The position numbers and the translations under genes are program-made. DNA of 6,932 bases from Spirochaetales bacterium (GTDB lineage Bacteria; Spirochaetota; Spirochaetia; DSM-27196; SLST01). Positions within the stretch are counted from its first letter, which is position 1, and every line of letters starts with the position of its first letter. The notes under the pieces were generated by a model, which was given only the letters and a program-made list of their open reading frames with translations, was not told the DNA's origin and did no database searches. Positions 5,795-6,932 of this stretch are shown here, piece by piece. The stretch is from NCBI GenBank assembly GCA_007130265.1, contig SLST01000432.1:1-6932 (forward strand), in the 5' to 3' direction.

Positions 5795-6585
5795 GCGAAA
5801 GAGATGACCTGCATGGTGAGAATAACGATGAGCGCGACGGCACGGGTCTGTGAGCCGATCGCCGGCGCGAGAACAACGATCATCGTCGTCACGAGGACCG
5901 CGGTCGTCGTCTTTGAGAACAGCCTCTGCAACCGCGGCACCTTCGCCGGACGAACCTCCCGGTGCCACAGGAGGACGTAGAGGTAACGCATCAGCCCGAT
6001 CAGGAGGACGTAGATCCCAACACCGTGTACGTGCCTGAGAACGAGCGAAAGCGCGAGCGCGAACACCGCATCGTTCTCCATGTCCCAGATCGAGCCGAAC
6101 CGTCCGGCCTTCGCCCGCCGCGCGAGCCGTCCGTCGAGAAAGTCGGTGAGCTCCACGAGAAGCAGCACGCCGACGAGCCACCAGGCGAAACTCCCGTGAG
6201 CCGGCGCCGCGCCATCACGGATCGCGGCGGAGAGAGCGAGGCCGGCAAGCAGCAGACAGGAAAACACCGTACGGATCCCGGTAAGCACGTTGGGAACCCG
6301 GGGGCCCTGGCCGTCCGGATGGGTTTTCCGGGCGAACCGGTAGAGCACGGAAACCGCGCCCCCGATCCATGCGGCAAGCAGCGCAGCCGAGTACGGGAAA
6401 AGCGCGTCGAACTCGGCGAGCAGCACGAGCGCCGTGAGCATTCCCGCATGCGCAAACCCCCAACGACGATACCCGCGGTCAAAAACGGCCCCGCTGTGTA
6501 ACACGCCGCCCATGACGCGTACGAGCAGGTCGCCCGGAACGGAGGTTTTCGTGCTGAGCCGGAGCCCGGACCCAAAGGAAATCAC
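5758..6585 (-). CDS. CDP-alcohol phosphatidyltransferase family membrane protein
   Basis: An integral membrane enzyme that would transfer a phospho-alcohol group from a CDP-linked donor to an acceptor alcohol with CMP release, as in phospholipid or polar lipid synthesis. With the start at 6585 it has 275 residues. The family signature spans about 148-172: Asp148, Asp151-Gly152, Ala155-Arg156, Gly164, Asp168 and Asp172, the metal and substrate ligands, embedded in a D-M-E-N-D-A context. PNVLTGIR (98-105) precedes the core, as in relatives. Roughly seven hydrophobic segments are visible (about 43-60, 63-83, 104-122, 132-147, 171-205 as a double span, 227-243 and 249-265). The spacer between Ala-Arg and Gly is 7 residues, one shorter than in PgsA/PssA-type enzymes. 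The donor/acceptor pair cannot be told. The GTG at 6585 is preferred because a strong promoter ends 6 nt before it. The ATG at 6513 (275 becomes 251 residues) is the main alternative, and an ATG at 6690 is unlikely because it lies upstream of the promoter. First gene of the operon. Confidence 0.8.
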   Translation of the reverse strand: MISFGSGLRLSTKTSVPGDLLVRVMGGVLHSGAVFDRGYRRWGFAHAGMLTALVLLAEFDALFPYSAALLAAWIGGAVSVLYRFARKTHPDGQGPRVPNVLTGIRTVFSCLLLAGLALSAAIRDGAAPAHGSFAWWLVGVLLLVELTDFLDGRLARRAKAGRFGSIWDMENDAVFALALSLVLRHVHGVGIYVLLIGLMRYLYVLLWHREVRPAKVPRLQRLFSKTTTAVLVTTMIVVLAPAIGSQTRAVALIVILTMQVISFAWDMVLQCRSPA

Positions 6586-6590
6586 GTCCC

Positions 6591-6596
6591 TATAAT
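6591..6596 (+). promoter_or_regulatory. Perfect -10 box on the plus strand overlapping the operon promoter
   Basis: TATAAT lies at 6591-6596 on the plus strand, offset by one base from the minus-strand TATTAT, because CCTATAATAAGG is nearly self-complementary. No convincing -35 box sits 16-18 nt upstream (the segment near 6568-6573 reads GGACCC). If active it would make an approximately 85-nt leader for the rightward methyltransferase gene. It may simply be the complementary reading of the operon's own -10 element. Confidence 0.25.
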
Positions 6597-6619
6597 AAGG
6601 CCAAAAACGTGAGAGGCAA
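6592..6619 (-). promoter_or_regulatory. Probable promoter of the CDP-alcohol phosphatidyltransferase-MFS-GH13 operon
   Basis: On the minus strand TTGCCT (6614-6619) is followed after 16 nt by TATTAT (6592-6597, 5/6 match). The -10 box ends 6 nt before the GTG at 6585, again a leaderless arrangement. Upstream bases include a T-run. No other good promoter is seen upstream of or inside the three-gene unit. Confidence 0.48.
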
Positions 6620-6620
6620 A

Positions 6621-6634
6621 TCGCCGAAAGGCGA
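6621..6634 (+). other. Hairpin with GAAA tetraloop in the divergent intergenic region
   Basis: TCGCC-GAAA-GGCGA is a perfect 5-bp stem closed by a GNRA-class loop when read on the plus strand. It is immediately preceded by AGGCAAA and followed by CTCGTAAGCT. It would fall in the 5' leader of the rightward gene if transcription starts just after 6596. Its GNRA loop is a stable RNA fold; function unknown. Confidence 0.4.
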
Positions 6635-6653
6635 CTCGTAAGCTCATTTCTGC

Positions 6654-6682
6654 TCGACTTCCACGGGCAAACCCGTGACAAT
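6654..6682 (+). promoter_or_regulatory. Possible promoter of the rightward methyltransferase gene with a palindrome in its spacer
   Basis: TCGACT (6654-6659) and GACAAT (6677-6682) are 17 nt apart, each a 4/6 match to consensus, and the -10-like box ends 6 nt before the ATG at 6689. The spacer holds the perfect inverted repeat CACGGG-CAAA-CCCGTG (6662-6677), whose last base overlaps the -10 box. The repeat could be an operator or a short hairpin. Confidence 0.3.
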
Positions 6683-6688
6683 GCGCTC

Positions 6689-6932
6689 ATGGCCGATCAC
6701 CTGCGTGTTCGCGAGTACTACGAGGGGAATACCCGGAGGTTCCTGCGCTTTGGCGGGGCCAGCGGCCGGACGGGAAGCCTGCACCGTTCGCTTCGCCTGC
6801 CCGACGTGACGACATCCACGCAGTCGATCGACGCCATCCACCACGTCATCCTCAACCTGCTCGTCGACCTCGGAGTCGTCCGGCGTCGGCAGCGCGGCGG
6901 CGTTGCCGGCGCGGAGCGGGCGCTCGTGGCCG
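6689..6932 (+). CDS. Probable class I SAM-dependent methyltransferase, N-terminal fragment (runs off the right edge)
   Basis: An open frame of 81 codons from the ATG at 6689 to the window end, beginning MADHLRVREYYEGNTRRF. The pattern R-E-Y-Y-x2-N-T-R-R-F-L near residues 8-19, followed by S-L-H-R-S-L (31-36) and a helix-rich stretch IDAIHHVILNLLVDLG (48-63), resembles the N-terminal cap of small-molecule class I methyltransferases, in which the SAM-binding D-x-G-C-G motif follows shortly after. Here that motif would lie just past the edge, so the call rests on the cap alone. Codon use matches the neighbours. There is no Shine-Dalgarno, and the frame is closed upstream by TAA at 6596-6598 with no other standard start between. 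The gene is divergent from the CDP-alcohol phosphatidyltransferase operon across a 103-bp regulatory region. Substrate unknown. Confidence 0.6.
   Translation, partial: MADHLRVREYYEGNTRRFLRFGGASGRTGSLHRSLRLPDVTTSTQSIDAIHHVILNLLVDLGVVRRRQRGGVAGAERALVA

Noticed and set aside
5795..6181. N-terminal extension of the MFS protein to an ATG at 6181
   Set aside because: The extra 129 residues are Arg/Asp-rich, non-hydrophobic and overlap the conserved CDP-alcohol phosphatidyltransferase core in another frame.
6603..6688. Cyclic-di-GMP-I riboswitch
   Set aside because: Only the GGCAAA plus GAAA-capped stem part is suggestive; the conserved CAAAGCC segment is not exact and the second helix with its receptor could not be found, so it is not annotated as a riboswitch.
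6586..6690. N-terminal extension of the CDP-alcohol phosphatidyltransferase to an ATG at 6690
   Set aside because: It would span the promoter region and overlap the rightward gene start; no family similarity is visible in those 35 residues.
6644..6844. Minus-strand small frame (66 codons) near the right edge
   Set aside because: It lies antisense to the methyltransferase-like fragment, whose plus-strand translation shows recognisable cap motifs and remains open to the window edge.
1..6932. Insertion sequences, attachment sites, CRISPR arrays, tRNA or rRNA genes, toxin-antitoxin or defence modules
   Set aside because: No transposase or integrase motifs, no regularly spaced repeats and no conserved RNA-gene sequences were seen on either strand.

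Overview
The window is dense, GC-rich bacterial DNA (clearly above 60% G+C by eye, with strong G/C preference at third codon positions). I cannot assign a phylum. A lipoprotein signal, MFS/GH13/CDP-alcohol phosphotransferase genes and bacterial-type -10 boxes make it bacterial. Several genes lack a Shine-Dalgarno and have a -10-like hexamer 6 to 8 nt before the start codon. This leaderless pattern is best known from Actinobacteria and Deinococcus-like lineages, but it is not diagnostic. There are no mobile elements, CRISPR arrays, tRNA or rRNA genes.

Layout, left to right. (1) Positions 1-100, minus strand: the first 33 codons of a class V aminotransferase-like gene that runs off the left edge. 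(2) 182-1807, minus: an M81 (MlrC-type) metallopeptidase with an intact Zn-ligand set and an N-terminal lipobox, so a predicted lipoprotein. (3) 1808-1931: a 124-bp divergent intergenic region with promoters in both directions, a duplicated Shine-Dalgarno and an 11-bp direct repeat. (4) 1932-2852, plus: a TRM11/TrmG10-like SAM-dependent methyltransferase with an altered motif IV, converging on the next gene with only 2 bp between stop codons. (5) 6585 down to 2855, minus: a compact operon read leftward, of a CDP-alcohol phosphatidyltransferase (5758-6585), an overlapping MFS exporter-type transporter (4541-5794) and a cytoplasmic GH13 alpha-glucosidase-type enzyme (2855-4531). (6) 6586-6688: a second divergent intergenic region with overlapping -10 boxes on the two strands and two perfect hairpins. 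(7) 6689 to the right edge, plus: the N-terminal 81 codons of a probable class I SAM-dependent methyltransferase.

The genes do not form one obvious pathway. The tightest unit is the three-gene operon. Its overlap and 9-nt spacing imply co-translation, but the link between a membrane phospholipid-type synthase, a transporter and a cytoplasmic alpha-glucosidase is unknown. A glycolipid or compatible-solute role would be speculation. I did not find a clearly new defence or mobile system. The most interesting points are the recurrent leaderless gene starts, the TRM11-like enzyme with a TELPY motif IV, the lipoprotein form of an M81 peptidase, and the structured, overlapping divergent promoter region near 6590-6680.
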